Source: Primulina eburnea (lineage: Eukaryota > Streptophyta > Magnoliopsida > Lamiales > Gesneriaceae). From it: a stretch of 64,000 nt of DNA. The notes beneath the pieces are model-generated. The model worked only from the letters and a program-made list of their open reading frames with translations, did no database searches and was not told the DNA's origin. Location of the stretch: the NCBI RefSeq assembly GCF_022965805.1, contig NC_133102.1, forward strand, positions 11,762,485 through 11,826,484. Direction: 5' to 3'. The position numbers were made by a program, and so were the translations under genes. Positions 20,189 to 32,673 of the stretch are shown piece by piece (within the stretch, counting starts at the first letter, position 1; every line of letters begins with the position of its first letter).

Positions 20189-23100
20189 ATGGTGGTGAAA
20201 GGTGGTTGGTGGTGGGAGAAGCTTCGGAGATGTGTACGGACGGTATATTTCGTGGTGGCGATGGTGGCGTCGCTCTTGGTAGTGTCGTTGCCGGTGGTGG
20301 TGGCGATCAGCGATGCAGTTTTGCCTTGTTTGCTAATTTCTAGCTTTACTTGCGTTAGATGCTACAGTTTTCGGGAGCATTTGCAGAGATATTCATTCAA
20401 GAGCTCGCTCATCGATATTCCTCTTGTCTCTATCATCAGATCTATAATCATCACATGTATGTTTTTCTTTTCTCATTTGCTGCTTTTCCTGTGATAATTG
20501 ATGAATTATTTTTTTTTTGATAGGAATAATTGATGAATTATTCAGTTTCAGTGAGTGAATGCGTGAATGGTACTCTATATAGATTCTAAAAGTCTAGCTT
20601 TTTATTTTTTGTTTTCTTTCTGTGCACAGCAAGAAACGGACATGGCTAAAGTAACTGGATGAAATTCAGTAATCTTGTTTTATATTTGGGTGTGTATTTT
20701 TATGTGTGTTTGCTATATGATAATGTTACTTAAAGAGGTGACATCTAATTTACTCTGAAATAAGCGGACGTATCGGATTCCAGATTCCGTATGTGACGAA
20801 AATTTTTTAGTGATTCTTTTTTTCTTTCTCAAGTCCAAACTTTAGTTCCTTCAAACTAGGCTGTATTATTTTAGCGTTTCATTTTTCTTGAGTTCGTTGA
20901 CACCATTAGGACATAGTTAAATTGAGGTCCGCAACATAATGAAATCATTTGAGAAGAGTTAAATCTCTATTAACTGGTTGTTTAACCCCATTTTAGATTC
21001 TCGGTCTCGTTTTTCCTTTCCGCTGGTAATTTTGTGTCGTAACTATGTCATTTGAGAGATCATGTCAAAGAATTTTTTTTAATTTTTTTTTTTGGCATTT
21101 GTTCTCCGCGGTGGGTTGTGTTTTGCGTTGCCAAACAGCTGTTTAACCAGAATATTTTCACATTTTAAGGCATAATTTGCAATGCTAAATTCACTTGGTT
21201 TTTTATTTGTCAAATGAGAGCAGGTGTATATACATTGTGCGATGGTCCAGCACTGTCCCATGGGCCCTATCTAGGAACTGTAACATTCTGCTCCCTCGTT
21301 TCAATACTTCTTCTTTCCATCAAGACTTGTGTTTTCAGTGTCAATTCTCAACTTGAATCTGAAACTCCAACTTCCCTGTCAAGAAGAAGGCTCCATCTTA
21401 AGAAGTCTTGGGGAATGCCTGTTTTGTTTCTCTCGTCCGTTGTCTTTGCTCTTGGACACATTGTTGTGGCCTACCGTACAAGTTGCAAAGCCAGAAGGAA
21501 ACACATGTTTCACCGTGTGGATCCGGAAGCTGTAAGTTCATGATATATATAACCCAACATCTTGTATTTATAATTACTGCTTTACTGCTAATGTCATAAT
21601 CATGAGAAATGCAAGGTTAAGTAAGGTTTATTATTGTCAAGCATAGGAGTAAAGTGAAACATGAAGCATGCTCTTTGTTGAAGTATGCGTCCTGAGGGAT
21701 AATATGGTGAAATCTAAAAAATTGACGAAAATTTAATATCGCGAAACATACCCTTTACAGAGTATTGAACAGTGATAAGACAAACAATCATTAGTTTATT
21801 GGCAAGAATAAAGACTGTTATCTTTCAGTTCACCTTGTACTTAAGATCTCCGTGTTTAAGGCACACTTAAAAGCACATTGGACCTTCAATGCACATCAGA
21901 ATTAGGGGTTTTACCGTTAAGATGCCTGCTTCATTGAAGGGTTGCGCCTTGGCTCGTGTTAAGTCTCAAGGGGTAAAACTTACTGTGACTGGAGCCTGGG
22001 CACCAATCATGGGTTTTCAATAACTGTGATGTTTACCATAAGTTTGGGAAGATTTAACTAGTGTAGTATGAATAATAATGCCATGATGATTTAATCTCAA
22101 ATTTGATGAAAGTTAATGAACTTTTGGTTTTTGTATGAGTATTTTCCAATTATGTTGTCTTCATTAGTTGATCATGCTCTTTGCAAAATGCAACCTAACA
22201 TATTAAAAAATGTTGCACCAAATAATCAGCTTGTATCACCTTATGTAATTATCAGGTTCTTTCTTGCAAATTGATTTTCCCTGGTTACCAAAAGGTTCCG
22301 CGCTCACCCACTCCATCTGCTGGGAAAACCTTCAAAGATGGTGAAATGAGGAGAAAAACACCACTATCAGTGCATAATGGTGGGGAACTTCCAGTTAGTT
22401 TACTAGCTGATGTTGACAGCTTATTTATTTCATGCCAAAGGCTAACAGTTCACTACAAGATAAGCATGCCAGGATCGCCCCCCCGTTCCTTGTCCTCCAC
22501 TACCCTTTTTGACCATCCCTCATTAAGCGTTCCACTTAAAACCCAATTTAATATGCACAGGAGCATCAGTAACCAGTTCCATAACAGTTCATCAACTTTG
22601 TATACTCCCCTCCTTGCCAGTTCTCCATCATCCCCAATATCTGAAGGCATGCCTATTTTGAGCTTAAATGAGCTGTATGAGGATGATGAATTACACAAAC
22701 TTGGGTCTCCCCCAGTGGAACAAGATATAGAAGTAAATGAACAATTTGGTATTGTTTTAGTGCATGGGTTTGGAGGGGGGGTCTTCTCTTGGAGAAAGGT
22801 AATGGGTACCCTGGCCAGTCAGGTTGGTTGTGCTGTTGCTGCTTTTGACAGGCCAGGATGGGGTTTGACATCAAGACCAAGGCACAAAGATTGGGAAGAA
22901 AATCAGTTGCCTAATCCTTACAAACTTGACAATCAGGTAATATTGTCATCTTCAATTATTATTATATGGAAGTTAATATGAATGCATCAAACTTTACTGA
23001 TATTCCCTTTGTCTCACTGTTGAACACAACATTTTGTTTTCAAAGAAGTCAATTGGGGAATATGTCTGCACTCAAAATCAAACCTGTCTTACTAGCTCAC

Positions 23101-24908
23101 TCAGTTGCATTAAAATTTACGGCTTGTTTTGTCAGGTGGATCTGCTTCTTTCATTTTGCTTAGGCATAGGTTTTTCTTCAGTTGTCCTTGTTGGGCATGA
23201 TGATGGTGGACTGCTCGCTTTGAAAGCTGCCCAAAGAGTTCAGTCATCAGCAAATATGAATGCTGTGAGTTGGCTTCTTGTTGAATTTTGTTACATCTGT
23301 AAATTCTCTGAGTTTTCTGTTTGCATTGCACTTGTTAATTGTGATTCCTACGGGGAAATCTTCGAACTGTGTTAGTGGGTACAATGGAAATTTATATCTT
23401 GCCGATTCTGCCTTTGCAACCCAATCTTGCAAGTGAATCATGACAAGTTTAAATTTTCTGCTGTAAAATATTGAATGTCATTTTTGTCCAAGATCAAGAA
23501 AACTGAGATGCAGTGGATGAAAATTTGACAGATTATGGTTCACTCCTGGAGTTCTGGCAAACAATTGAATTATGCTTTGTTTCATCAATCAGTAAATTAG
23601 AAAGCTGATTTATGCTCATGATATAGTACCAGTTCTTAGTTTGTTATTATTGATGATCAAGATCATAGTTTATTTCTGTATGATGATGATTCTGCTGTGG
23701 AAAATTTGTGCCTTCTGTTGTCTCTTTCTTACTAAAGAAATATTCCCCGTGTCATGTTTTTCAGCTTGAAATAAAGGGTGTTATATTACTAAATGCAAGC
23801 TTGTCAAGAGAGTTAGTTCCTGCCTTCGCAAGGATATTGTTACGCACCTCACTCGGAAAGAAACACTTGGTGAGACCTCTGCTTCGAACAGAAATTACTC
23901 AAGTGGTCAATCGGCGTGCTTGGTATGACACTGCCAAGCTAACAACTGAAGTGTTAAGCCTTTATAAGGTACTTTTGGTGGTATCTAAAATATTCCATGC
24001 ATCAGTTCTCCGCTAAACTACATCATTTTTTTTATCTGTGCATATTGACATTTTGGTATTTTTTTCAAAATGCTTATTTACATATGCCATAACACATTAT
24101 GTTTGAAAACACGTGCTTAGATACTGACTCGGGGTATTTTAGTTTCATATAACTAATGCTTTATATATATTTGTGGTGATTCTGTCAGCCATTATACAAT
24201 CATATTCGTTTAACTTATATACAGTGATATGTTATCTCTGCATAATACATAATTCATAAAGCTGCTTTTTCAAATTTTAAAATAAAATAAAATTTATCCA
24301 TATTTTCGTGATTATTCTGATTTTCTTTTAGTTATATCATATGGCTGATTCGGTAAATTGGCATGACAGGCCACTGAATCATTCCTCTGAAAATTCTATT
24401 TATTTTATTGTTCTGTATGACCTTAGGCCCCATTGTACGTGGAAGGCTGGGATGAGGCGCTTCATGAAATAGGGAAACTATCCTACGAAAGTGTGTTATC
24501 ACCACAGAATGCTGCGGCACTGCTTAGTGCTGTCGAATCATTGCCGATTCTAGTTATTTCTGGGGCTGAAGATGTTCTCGTCCCTCTGAAATCTGTTCAA
24601 ACTATGGCTTGTAAACTTGTAAATTCTGTAAGTTCTTTATTTTATACTCTCATTTGCACTTTTTCTAACTAATTTGTGTTTCTTTCTTTTTTTTTTTCTA
24701 CGATTTTAAACAGTATACCTACATGTAACAATGTTTCTTATTATTATTCCCATCTTCTAATTATTCATAACCATGTATCCTCCAGAGATTGGTAGCTATA
24801 TCCGGGTGTGGCCATCTTCCTCACGAGGAGTGCCCCAAGGCATTACTCGCGGCTATATCACCATTCATTAGCAAGCTTATATCGAAATCAGATTTACAAA
24901 ATCAATAG
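20189..24908 (+). CDS. Membrane-anchored alpha/beta-hydrolase (7 exons)
   Basis: Exons: 20189-20456, 21224-21531, 22256-22936, 23136-23264, 23765-23968, 24427-24627, 24786-24908. All introns are GT-AG and the phases join to 637 aa. The N-terminal 190 residues contain several hydrophobic segments (about 19-60, 100-130, 140-165), suggesting membrane anchoring. The hydrolase domain starts near residue 355: oxyanion motif VHGFGGG (His362), nucleophile elbow VGHDDGG with Asp441 at the nucleophile position, acid in SGAEDVLVP (Asp579), and His607 in SGCGHLPHEECP. An Asp nucleophile is seen in epoxide hydrolases and dehalogenases; serine is usual elsewhere. The sequence resembles a conserved plant alpha/beta-hydrolase family of about 630-650 aa with no function I can state. 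The start was chosen because MVVKGGWWWEKLRR begins the conserved N-terminus. Confidence 0.93.
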
Positions 24909-26408
24909 GATCCATTTTTTTCCTCCTCCTCTCAGGCTGCTATCCGCCAGATGTAAAATGCGCAAGCTGCGTAGCCACGAGCTATCTTAGTATGGGCTCG
25001 ACTCAATAGTGTTACATTTAGTGTTCAATTTAACGGCCTTCAATGTTTTTGGTTCTCCTTGTAAATAAGCTCCCAAAAGGATGAGCTCAAGTTCCTCTCT
25101 CCGTTTGGGGTGTGTTTTTTGACGTGTAATTGGAAATTTCCTTAACTCTTTTCTTCCCCAGTTTGTTTTATGTTTTTCTTCAGTGGTATCTCGTGATACT
25201 GTTAATTTAGGAGTTATTTACCATTTGAATTGAAAGTGGCACTCGCAACGTACGTTGTTTCTGAGGAAGTGAATGCCAGTAATTTGTAGGTTTTTTCATT
25301 TTTCTGAATTTTCCTTTGGAAAAACTACCAGTGGGAGCACGGTATCTGTGACACCCTAAATGCATCACTCTTCGTGGTATATTTGTTGAAATGAAGGTTT
25401 TTATTTATACAACATAATTTTTCCTTTAAACTGGGCCATTGTGTATATAATTTTAGAAAATATTAAATAATTAACTTTTGCAAGTTTTTTTTTTTTACAT
25501 ATAATATTTGTTTAATGTTTTTATATTTAATATTATACGTAATATTTGTAATTTTTAATTTTTTCAGGCATAATGTTTTTATTATGATAAAAATCTCATA
25601 TTTCAATTATTAATATTTTTAATGTTTTTTTTTAAACATCGGTTACTTTGATTATTGATTGAAAGAACTGATTTTATTTCAATTTTAGTAAGAAACGGGT
25701 CGACTCGATTAGCCTAAAAAGAAGTTCAAACTCAGTTTTTTTAGTTAAAACTCAGTTTTTTTTTTAAAATCTATACCATATCACACAACCATAAATAAAC
25801 AGTCTCATCATCCCAATATCGTATAACAACTATCAAAACAAAAAGCTGCAACAGCAACATATACTCAACAATAACATAATATTGTTCTAATATTATATAT
25901 TGATTCGTTCAGTTTTTCATTATTAATTTTTAGTTGGCCAACGTATAATTTTCGGGTTTTCCATCTTGGTCATAAGCCTAATATATTCCACCACTAGTGT
26001 TTTTCCTATCTCGAATTTAATCCGTTGCTTTCCTGAATCGATTTCCAAGTATTCACCACATTTTCACATTTAATGTATCAAGCCATACATTGTATAATCA
26101 TTCTGAAGTATTGATATCGTTTCAAAAAAAAAACAAAAAAAAAAATGCTCCTATTGCATTTCACATTCATGATTTGAGCAGTATATTGCTTGGATGGAAA
26201 CCTCGGGATCCTCTAATTGTATCTTCCTTAGAGCCATTCTCGTGTATCATTTCATCCATGATCCATAGCTTCTATCCAAAACAATTTCTTACAATGATGG
26301 TTGGGTTGCCTTGTGCTCCACCATCTCGGAACGATTCAACCTCCAAACAAATGAACTTAGTGAATGCTGCGGCAGGAAGGCGGGTGGTGATACTCCCATA
26401 GGAGCGCG
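24909..26408. other. Hydrolase 3' region and AT-rich intergenic sequence
   Basis: The first 300-400 bp probably hold the 3' untranslated region. The rest is AT-rich with poly-T and poly-A runs and no supported gene. The frame at 26090-26401 has no recognisable domain. Confidence 0.5.
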
Positions 26409-27069
26409 TGTCACGGATGATCTGAGAAACTAAATGGATAGCCCGAATCAGAGTCTATACATAATGATTTTTGCAGCAACCGGGACATTTTCTCCCCGAG
26501 CAATCAGAAGCCCGGGCTCTCATGCAAGCTCCCGGGAACCTTCTACCCGGGTTACCTCGAGAAGCGCACCACACTCGAGTGTATCAGTATGGGCTACCTC
26601 ATGCTTGACAATCATTATTGTCAGAACTACATGGGTTTGGCGTGTCAGGAAGTCAAAGTCATTAGAAACAGGGTATGGACAGCCGCCTTACCATACTTAG
26701 TACGTGGGCATTGAAAACAAGGTAATCATGAGATTTTCTACTATAAATAACAGGTACGCATCTCATTTAAAGCATTCTGGATTCTGGAATTTTGAACTAT
26801 CAAGCACTCACGTATATCACCACATATACAGTCATTTTACTCTTCTTCACCTGCTGACTTAAGCATCGGAGTCGCTAAACCGGAAACTCCTCCGGCACCC
26901 ATTCACGAGTTCATTTCATTGTCTGTAGGTTACAGTTGAAGCCATATTATAGAGAAATAACTTCATCACAAGTTGTATTTCCTTGCTCACTTTTCTAAAC
27001 ATAACACTTATATAATCATTCGGTGAATTGCCCCGACCCAGCTCAACCGATTCACCTGGATAAACATCA
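26409..27069 (+). repeat. Probable 5' LTR of the Tat element
   Basis: It begins TGTCACGGATGATC and runs to the primer site at 27070. It contains a TATA box (ctataaataaca, about 26740) and the aactcctccggcaccc segment I associate with Tat LTRs. The left boundary is a guess because no second LTR is available for comparison. Confidence 0.5.
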
Positions 27070-27081
27070 TTGGCGCCGTCT
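27070..27081 (+). other. Primer-binding site of the Tat element
   Basis: TTGGCGCCGTCT directly after the LTR. TTGGCGCC is the usual start of the primer site in Tat and Athila elements. Confidence 0.75.
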
Positions 27082-27229
27082 ATAAGAAATTGAGATCAAG
27101 ACGTTGATATTGCTCCTACCAAACGAACCAACCCAGATACTTCCCGGCTCCAGGAGATGATGCACTAGTCTCTGGACAATGTGGTATTCCACCCACAGGA
27201 CCTCCAAATGTCATTACTTTATCCCCGGA

Positions 27230-28320
27230 GGAGTTGGCTCGGATTATATCCGAGGCGATGGAGAAAGCTGTAGCTCGGAGAGACCCCTCTCATCATGCTA
27301 CACAGCCGGGAGGAGAACATGAGAGAAAGGAAGAGGTATGAGATGAGGAAGCAAGGATGGAAGAAAGAGAATCTAGCGCCGAGTTCAAGTCCCCGACTAT
27401 GGCGGAGGAGTTGCAAGAGTTAAGGCAAAAGATGAGAGTGTTGGAGGGGCATATGGAAGACCAGAGTCATTCTCGGGTAGTCATAAAGGATGCCCGTTTG
27501 CTGAAGCTATTGTCCGAGAACCTCTTCCCAGGAACTTTAAATCTGCCAAAGTCAAGGATTATGATGACAATGCAGACCCCGAGGAACATTTGGACAGGTT
27601 CAAGAATATAGCCATGTTGCACTGTTATGCTGACAGAATCAAGTGAAAGGTATTTTTGACCACTCTGGTTGACTCGACTCAGAGGTGGTTTGAAGGATTG
27701 GCCCCTCAGAGTATCCATTCTTTTGATGATTTTCAGAAGGTGTTTCTATACCATTTTAGTAGCAGCAAGAAATACAAAAAGACGGCATTCAGTGTTTTGA
27801 AGTTAAACAAAGCTCGGAAGAGAGTCTGATGGCTTATATTCAAAGATTTAACAGAGTTGGTTTGGATGTCCCTTCTTGTACCCCAGATACTAAGACAATT
27901 GCATTAACGCAAGGGCTGAGGGAGGGTGAATTTTTCTGATCACTAACAAAGAATACGCCTGGGGATTTTGAAGATCTGCTAGCCCGAGCAAAAAAGTATA
28001 TTAATATGGAGGAAGAGCAGAAGCAAAAGAGGGAGGCGGTGAAGAGAGAGGGGAGACCAGGTATCTAAGCCTGAGGAGAGAGGGCAGAGAAAAGGTATCC
28101 CGGGGCATTTTTCTCATCACGTGCCCCTGAAGATTACCTGGGACAGGGAGGTCCAAGAATGTAGTAGGGATTTGCTTCCATCTCAACAATTTACCAGGCT
28201 TGAGAAGAAGGTATTTTGTACCCTTCACAAGGTGTGTTACCACAACACAGAGGACTGCAAAACGCTAAAGAGAGATTATGTCCCACCAGCTGTCCAGGGA
28301 CATAATCAAGCAATCAAGAG
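27230..28320 (+). pseudogene. Tat Gag remnant
   Basis: Gag is spread over several frames with internal stops: ELARIISEAMEKAV-like start, a Glu/Arg-rich linker, the retrotransposon Gag core (DPEEHLDRFKNIAMLHCYAD, then QRWFEGLAPQSIHSFDDF) and a C-terminal zinc-knuckle variant (CTLHKVCYHNTEDC) near 28220-28260. This order is normal for Tat Gag. The stops show that it is dead. Confidence 0.75.
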
Positions 28321-28930
28321 ACCGAGATTGCCACCTTGGGAAGCTCGGCCGCCTGATCCCAGTGCCAGGGAATATTCGAGAAGTGCCTCGAGAGGGAGAA
28401 GAAATTTCGAGCCCGAAAGTAAGAAGTCTTCACCTCTTGTCTTGGGGGTAATTAAAATAATTTCCGGAGGATTTACTGATGGAGACTCCAATCGGGCTCG
28501 TAAGTCGAGGAGCAGAAGATATTGCATAGAGGTGGAAGGAGTGAGGAGGAGCGAAGCAGTTATCAGTTTTGGCTCGGAGGATCTTAAGGACGTTAATCTT
28601 CCCCACAATGGTGCCTTGGTAATTCAAGTCAGTGTAGCAAATTATGATATTTCGAGAGTCTTTGTTGACTCAGGAAGCTCTGTAAATGTCATTTTCAAAG
28701 AGGCCATCGCGCAGATGAATTTACAAGGGTACCAGTTGGAGACAGTGGAGACAACACTTTTTGGCTTTGCTAGCCAAGCTGTATATTCAGAGGGGGAGAT
28801 TGTCCTGCCCTTAACTTTGGGCACTTAGGAGGTGAGGAAGACGGTGATGACCACTTTCACTGTTGTGTATACCCTATCATCTTATAATATCATCCTGGGG
28901 CGGCCGGTCATGAACGAGCTAAGGGCCGTA
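28321..28930 (+). pseudogene. Tat retropepsin remnant
   Basis: The frame 28121-28828 ends with an aspartic protease: NGALVIQVSVANYDISRV then FVDSGSSVNVIF, with the catalytic DSG triad. It is followed by a stop at 28826, and the expected YNIILGRP motif appears in another frame (28880-28910). Processing enzyme of the polyprotein, inactivated by the break. Confidence 0.8.
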
Positions 28931-29398
28931 GCGTCCACCTACCACCAAAATATTAAGTTCCCGGTGGGAAGACACATGGGTGAAGTCCGGGGAGATCAAC
29001 CTTCTTCCCAGAAATTCTATGTAGAAGCGGCCCAGGTGGATCAGAAGATAACAAGATCAAGGAAGGAGGGAATGAGACCAAGTGGTTGTGAAGAGGTGGA
29101 GAGGGTAGTCGGGAAGTGGGAAGTCTTGTGGCCGAGGAAGAGCAGGAGGTGGTGGAAATTGGACCAGGCAAGGAGATCCGGGCCACTCGGGACCTTGACT
29201 CATCCATCGGGTTAGTTTAATAAATTGTTTAAAAACTAATGTTGATGTTTTTGCCTGGTCCCAGTAGGAATTGATAGGGATCTCACCCTGATAGCTGAGC
29301 ATCACTTGAAAATCCTCTCGGGATCTCGACATGTGAAGCAGAAGAAGTGACATTTTAGTCCAAAGAAGTAAAAAGTAATTGATTGACATGTTCAAGAT

Positions 29399-30200
29399 TT
29401 GCTGAAAGCCGGTCACATTTGGGAAATACAATTTCCTACCTGTCTCTCGAATGTGGTGCTGGTACTAAAATCTATCGGGAAGTGGAGGATGTGTGTTGAT
29501 TTCAGGGATCTCAACAAATATTGCCCCAAAGACCATTATCCTCTGCCTAGAATTGATCTGTTGGTGGATTCCATCTCTGGGTATGAACTGCTTAGTTTCA
29601 TGGATGCTTACCAGGGATATCATCAAATTCCCCTGGCCAAGAATGTTCAAGACAAGGCCAGCTTCATCACTTCGGGAGGCACATTCTGCTGTGTTATCAT
29701 GCATTTTGGATTGAAGAACGCCGGGGCCACCTATCAGCGTCTCATGAACAAAGTGTTTGAGAAGCAGTTGTGCAGAAATGTAGAGGTGTATGTGAATGAT
29801 ATCTTGGGCAAGTCCAAGGAGGTTTCTGTTTTCATCTCTGACTTGGAAGAGAATTTTGCCACTCTGATGCAATATGAATTTAGCTCAACCCGGCCAAGTG
29901 TATCTTTGGCGTGAAGAGTGGCAAATTTCTAGGTTTTGTAGTTACTGACCGAGGGAGCGAGGTGAATCAAGAAAAGTCAAATAAGTGCTAAACATACCGT
30001 CCCCTAGATCTGTCTGGGAAGTGCAGAAGTTGACTGGGAGAATTTCTTCTCTTTCCCGGTTGATATCCCGGTCAGCACATCAGAGTTATCCATTTTTTTA
30101 GGTTCTTAGGAAGGCACAGAAGTTTGGGTGAGATGAGAAGTGTGAACAGGCCTTCCAAGACCTTAAAAGTCATCTGGTAGAGCTTTCTGCCTTAGTGAAG
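29399..30200 (+). pseudogene. Tat reverse transcriptase remnant
   Basis: The palm domain shows GKWRMCVDFRDLNKYCPKD, SFMDAYQGYHQIPLA with the first catalytic Asp, and FGLKNAGATYQRLMNKVF. The active-site pair reads YVNDI where YVDDM-type sequences are usual, so one catalytic Asp is replaced by Asn. The frame breaks after 29914, though connection-domain traces continue. Inactive. Confidence 0.85.
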
Positions 30201-30966
30201 CCAGTGACCGAGGAGAAATTATTTATTTATCTGTCCACCACGGAGTATGCTGTCAGCTCGGTACTTGTGAAGGAAGAGGGCTCTGATCAGAAGCATGTCT
30301 ATTATGTCAGCCATGCTCTTAGGGTCCCCGAGCTCCGATATAATTAAGTGGAGAAGACATCTCTCGCTCTTGTTATGACTGCCCAAAAACTGCAACCTTA
30401 TTTTCTGTCGCATCAAATTATTGTGCTGACTAATAGTTATCTTCAGAGGATTATGACTCATTCAGAATTTTCTGGAAGAATGATCAAGTGGACAGTGGAG
30501 CTAGGAGAATATGATATTGAGTATAGGCCTCGGGTTGCCATCAAAGCTCAAGCCTTGTCAGATTTCTTATTAGTGATGGTTCAACCTGATGAAGAGGAGG
30601 TATGGAGGGTGTTCGGGATGGGGGCGTCTAGCCTTTCTGGATGGTGGGTAGGAGTAGTAATAACAGCTCCCTTAGGAGAGAAGATTAAACCGACACTAAG
30701 AATTGAATCTCGGGTGACTAACAACGAGGCAGAGTACGAGGCTATTCTCGCCGGCATCTGAGCTGCCCAAGAAGTTGGAGCCTCTCGGATCATTCTGTAT
30801 TCTGATTCAAAATTGACCACTAAGCAGATAAAGGGCATTTATGAAGTTAAGGATGACATGATGCTTAAATATCTCAAGCTCAATAAAGCCCAGTCAGAAG
30901 TTTTTGTGGATTGGAGTATTGAGCAGATACGCCGGGACGAGAATGGGGAAGCAGATGCTTTGATAA
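30200..30966 (+). pseudogene. Tat RNase H plus second RNase H remnant
   Basis: The first RNase H part is seen in fragments (LFIYLSTTEYAVSSVLVKEE near 30220-30280). The second, archaeal-like RNase H follows (RIESRVTNNEAEYEAILAGI, then IILYSDSKL and RRDENGEADAL). It is cut short at about 30967. The double RNase H arrangement is the main reason for the Tat assignment. Confidence 0.8.
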
Positions 30967-31352
30967 GTTTTTTGAAAATATTACCCGAACCCTCAAAAAC
31001 TCTCCCGATTCGATAAAATTTGCGTATCGGATAAAAAATAAAATCCTGCAGGTAAAAATACTCAATAAAATCCATTTTTGAAAAATACACTTAAAAACAC
31101 TGCATAGTGATTAATAAAAATTAATACCTTCATAAAATAATTTTTCTGATAAATCATCGGTCTCCATTCCTCGTTAGAGCGCGAAATGCATCTAGAAACC
31201 CTAATGCATGAACTTTTAAAATAATCATGAAATGAATCCTATTCTGCAATAATTATGCATTAAATGCATAAAAATAAATAAACACATCATTTAAATTAAA
31301 TCCTAGATTGCATGCATTCAAGTTACGTAAATTAAATTTCTCGAACCTTACA
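30967..31352 (+). repeat. Fragment of long LTR family (3' part)
   Basis: It matches 62956-63370 over about 390 bp (gaaaatatta, cgattcgataaaatttgcgta, cggtctcc, taatgcatgaacttttaaaa, aaatgcataaaaataa) and ends ctcgaaccTTACA, a decayed form of the CGTTACA end seen at 40636. It truncates the Tat element. Confidence 0.65.
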
Positions 31353-31804
31353 CAGTCTCTGCTGGAGACATGGCCGGCGGTAGGGAAATGGTATGAATGA
31401 TCTCTAAGAGATATGAGACAGCTCCGGCAGACAGAGAGCAGCTCCTCGGACTCATGGGCCTAATATCTCGACTCATTAGCACCCAAGTAGGAACATTGTA
31501 CACTGCCACAAATATAAGGAAAAAAGTCGCACATCGACTAACAACTATATCTTTGGCATAGTGGTAAGCGTTTGATCTTAACACAATGACATATGCAAAG
31601 TAACATCAATAGTTAAATAAAAAATGACCAAAAATGTTAAAAATCGAAAGATATAAGACAAAAACTGAAATTATACAACATAACGGACTAAAATCTTAAA
31701 CATATGCACATAAGACAAAAATTACAGTTTTCCTGACTAGATGTGTTATGGCTCGCGATGTAGTTGGCAAGATTTCTTTTTTATAAAGAGAGATGAACAA
31801 AAAT
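31353..31804. other. Intergenic sequence, no gene seen
   Basis: No supported gene. A tggcatagtggtaagcg stretch at about 31553 resembles a tRNA-type A box, but no B box follows at the proper distance. Confidence 0.45.
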
Positions 31805-31881
31805 TGTAACGTCCCAGATTCGACGACTGTCCTCACTGTATCAAGACGAGTCTTTTCAGCGTGCTTATGTCTTCACTCACA

Positions 31882-31990
31882 CGCACCCTAGGAAACTTCC
31901 CAGGAGGTCACCCATCCCAAAATTGCCCCAAGTCAAGCACGCTTAACTTTAGAGTTCTTATGTGATGAGCTACTGAAAAGAAGATGCACC
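31882..31990 (-). repeat. 5S-rRNA-like segment in Cassandra LTR (first copy)
   Basis: About 109 bp similar to plant 5S rRNA, including internal promoter sequences. It is part of the LTR and is not a member of a host 5S array. The equivalent segment of the second LTR is at 32350-32458. Confidence 0.85.
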
Positions 31991-32259
31991 TTCGTGATAT
32001 GAGTAGTACCAATCAAATCTTTTAAGCCCTCTTCAACTGTACAGTCCATTACATTGAACAGTCTCGGAATCCCTCTCATTCTCGTGTGGGTCGGTTCATT
32101 CATGTTCCCTCCACCTAGAAGCCTGCCATGAGCCGCTCATTGTCCGTGCAACTGATGGCACCGGCGTTCACCCCCCGCCCTCTTCAGCCCCGGCCTCACA
32201 TGCCCACCAGCTTCCGCTTGGTTCGTCCCCAAACCACACCGTACTAAGAGAGAACCTGG

Positions 32260-32272
32260 CTCTGATACTACT
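32260..32272 (-). other. Cassandra primer-binding site
   Basis: Read on the minus strand, tagtatcagagcc follows the end of the Cassandra LTR after two bases. It is a near match to the initiator-Met tRNA primer site. Confidence 0.75.
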
Positions 32273-32673
32273 TGTAACGTCCCAGATTCGACGACTGTGC
32301 TCACTGTATCAAGACGAGTCTTTTCAGCGTGCTTATGTCCTCACTCACACGCACCCTAAGAAACTTCCCAGGAGGTCACCCATCCCAAAATTGCCCCAAG
32401 TCAAGCACGCTTAACTTTAGAGTTCTTATGTGATGAGCTACCGAAAAGAAGATACACCTTCGTGATATGAGTAGTACCAATCAAATCTTTTAAGCCCTCT
32501 TCAACTGTACAGTCCATTACATTGAACATTCTCGGAATCCCTCTCATTCTCGTGTGGGTCGGTTCATTCATGTTCCCTCCACCTAGAAGCCTGCCAGGAG
32601 CCGCTCATTGTCCGTGCAACTGATGGCACCGGCGTTCACCCCCCGCCCTCTTCGGCCCGGGCCTCACAAAAAT

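Larger units (their letters stand above)
26409..30966 (+). mobile_element. Ty3/Gypsy Tat-lineage retrotransposon, 3' truncated
   Basis: One LTR-like region is followed by a tRNA-type primer site (TTGGCGCCGTC), Gag, protease, reverse transcriptase and two RNase H parts. The second RNase H resembles the extra archaeal-type domain typical of the Tat lineage. Integrase and the 3' LTR are absent: the sequence switches at about 30967 to an unrelated LTR fragment. Coding frames contain many stops and shifts. Inactive relic. Confidence 0.85.
31805..32668 (-). mobile_element. Complete Cassandra TRIM retrotransposon
   Basis: Two 396-bp LTRs (31805-32200 and 32273-32668, about nine differences) flank a 72-bp internal domain. 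Perfect 5-bp duplications AAAAT lie at 31800-31804 and 32669-32673. On the minus strand each LTR carries a 5S-rRNA-like segment including GTTAAGCGTGCTT and GGATGGGTGACCTCCTGGG, the hallmark of Cassandra. The internal domain holds a tRNA-Met primer site (TAGTATCAGAGCC, one base off the usual) and a purine-rich stretch. Cassandra encodes no protein and relies on other elements. Confidence 0.95.

Noticed and set aside
28001..28243. Minus-strand ORFs across the Tat Gag region
   Set aside because: They overlap the recognisable plus-strand Gag and zinc knuckle; shadow frames.
31553..31600. tRNA gene or SINE
   Set aside because: Only an A-box-like word is present. There is no B box at the right distance and no cloverleaf.
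31882..31990. 5S ribosomal RNA gene
   Set aside because: The segment is part of a Cassandra LTR, repeated in both LTRs and bounded by the element's target duplication. It is not a host 5S array unit.
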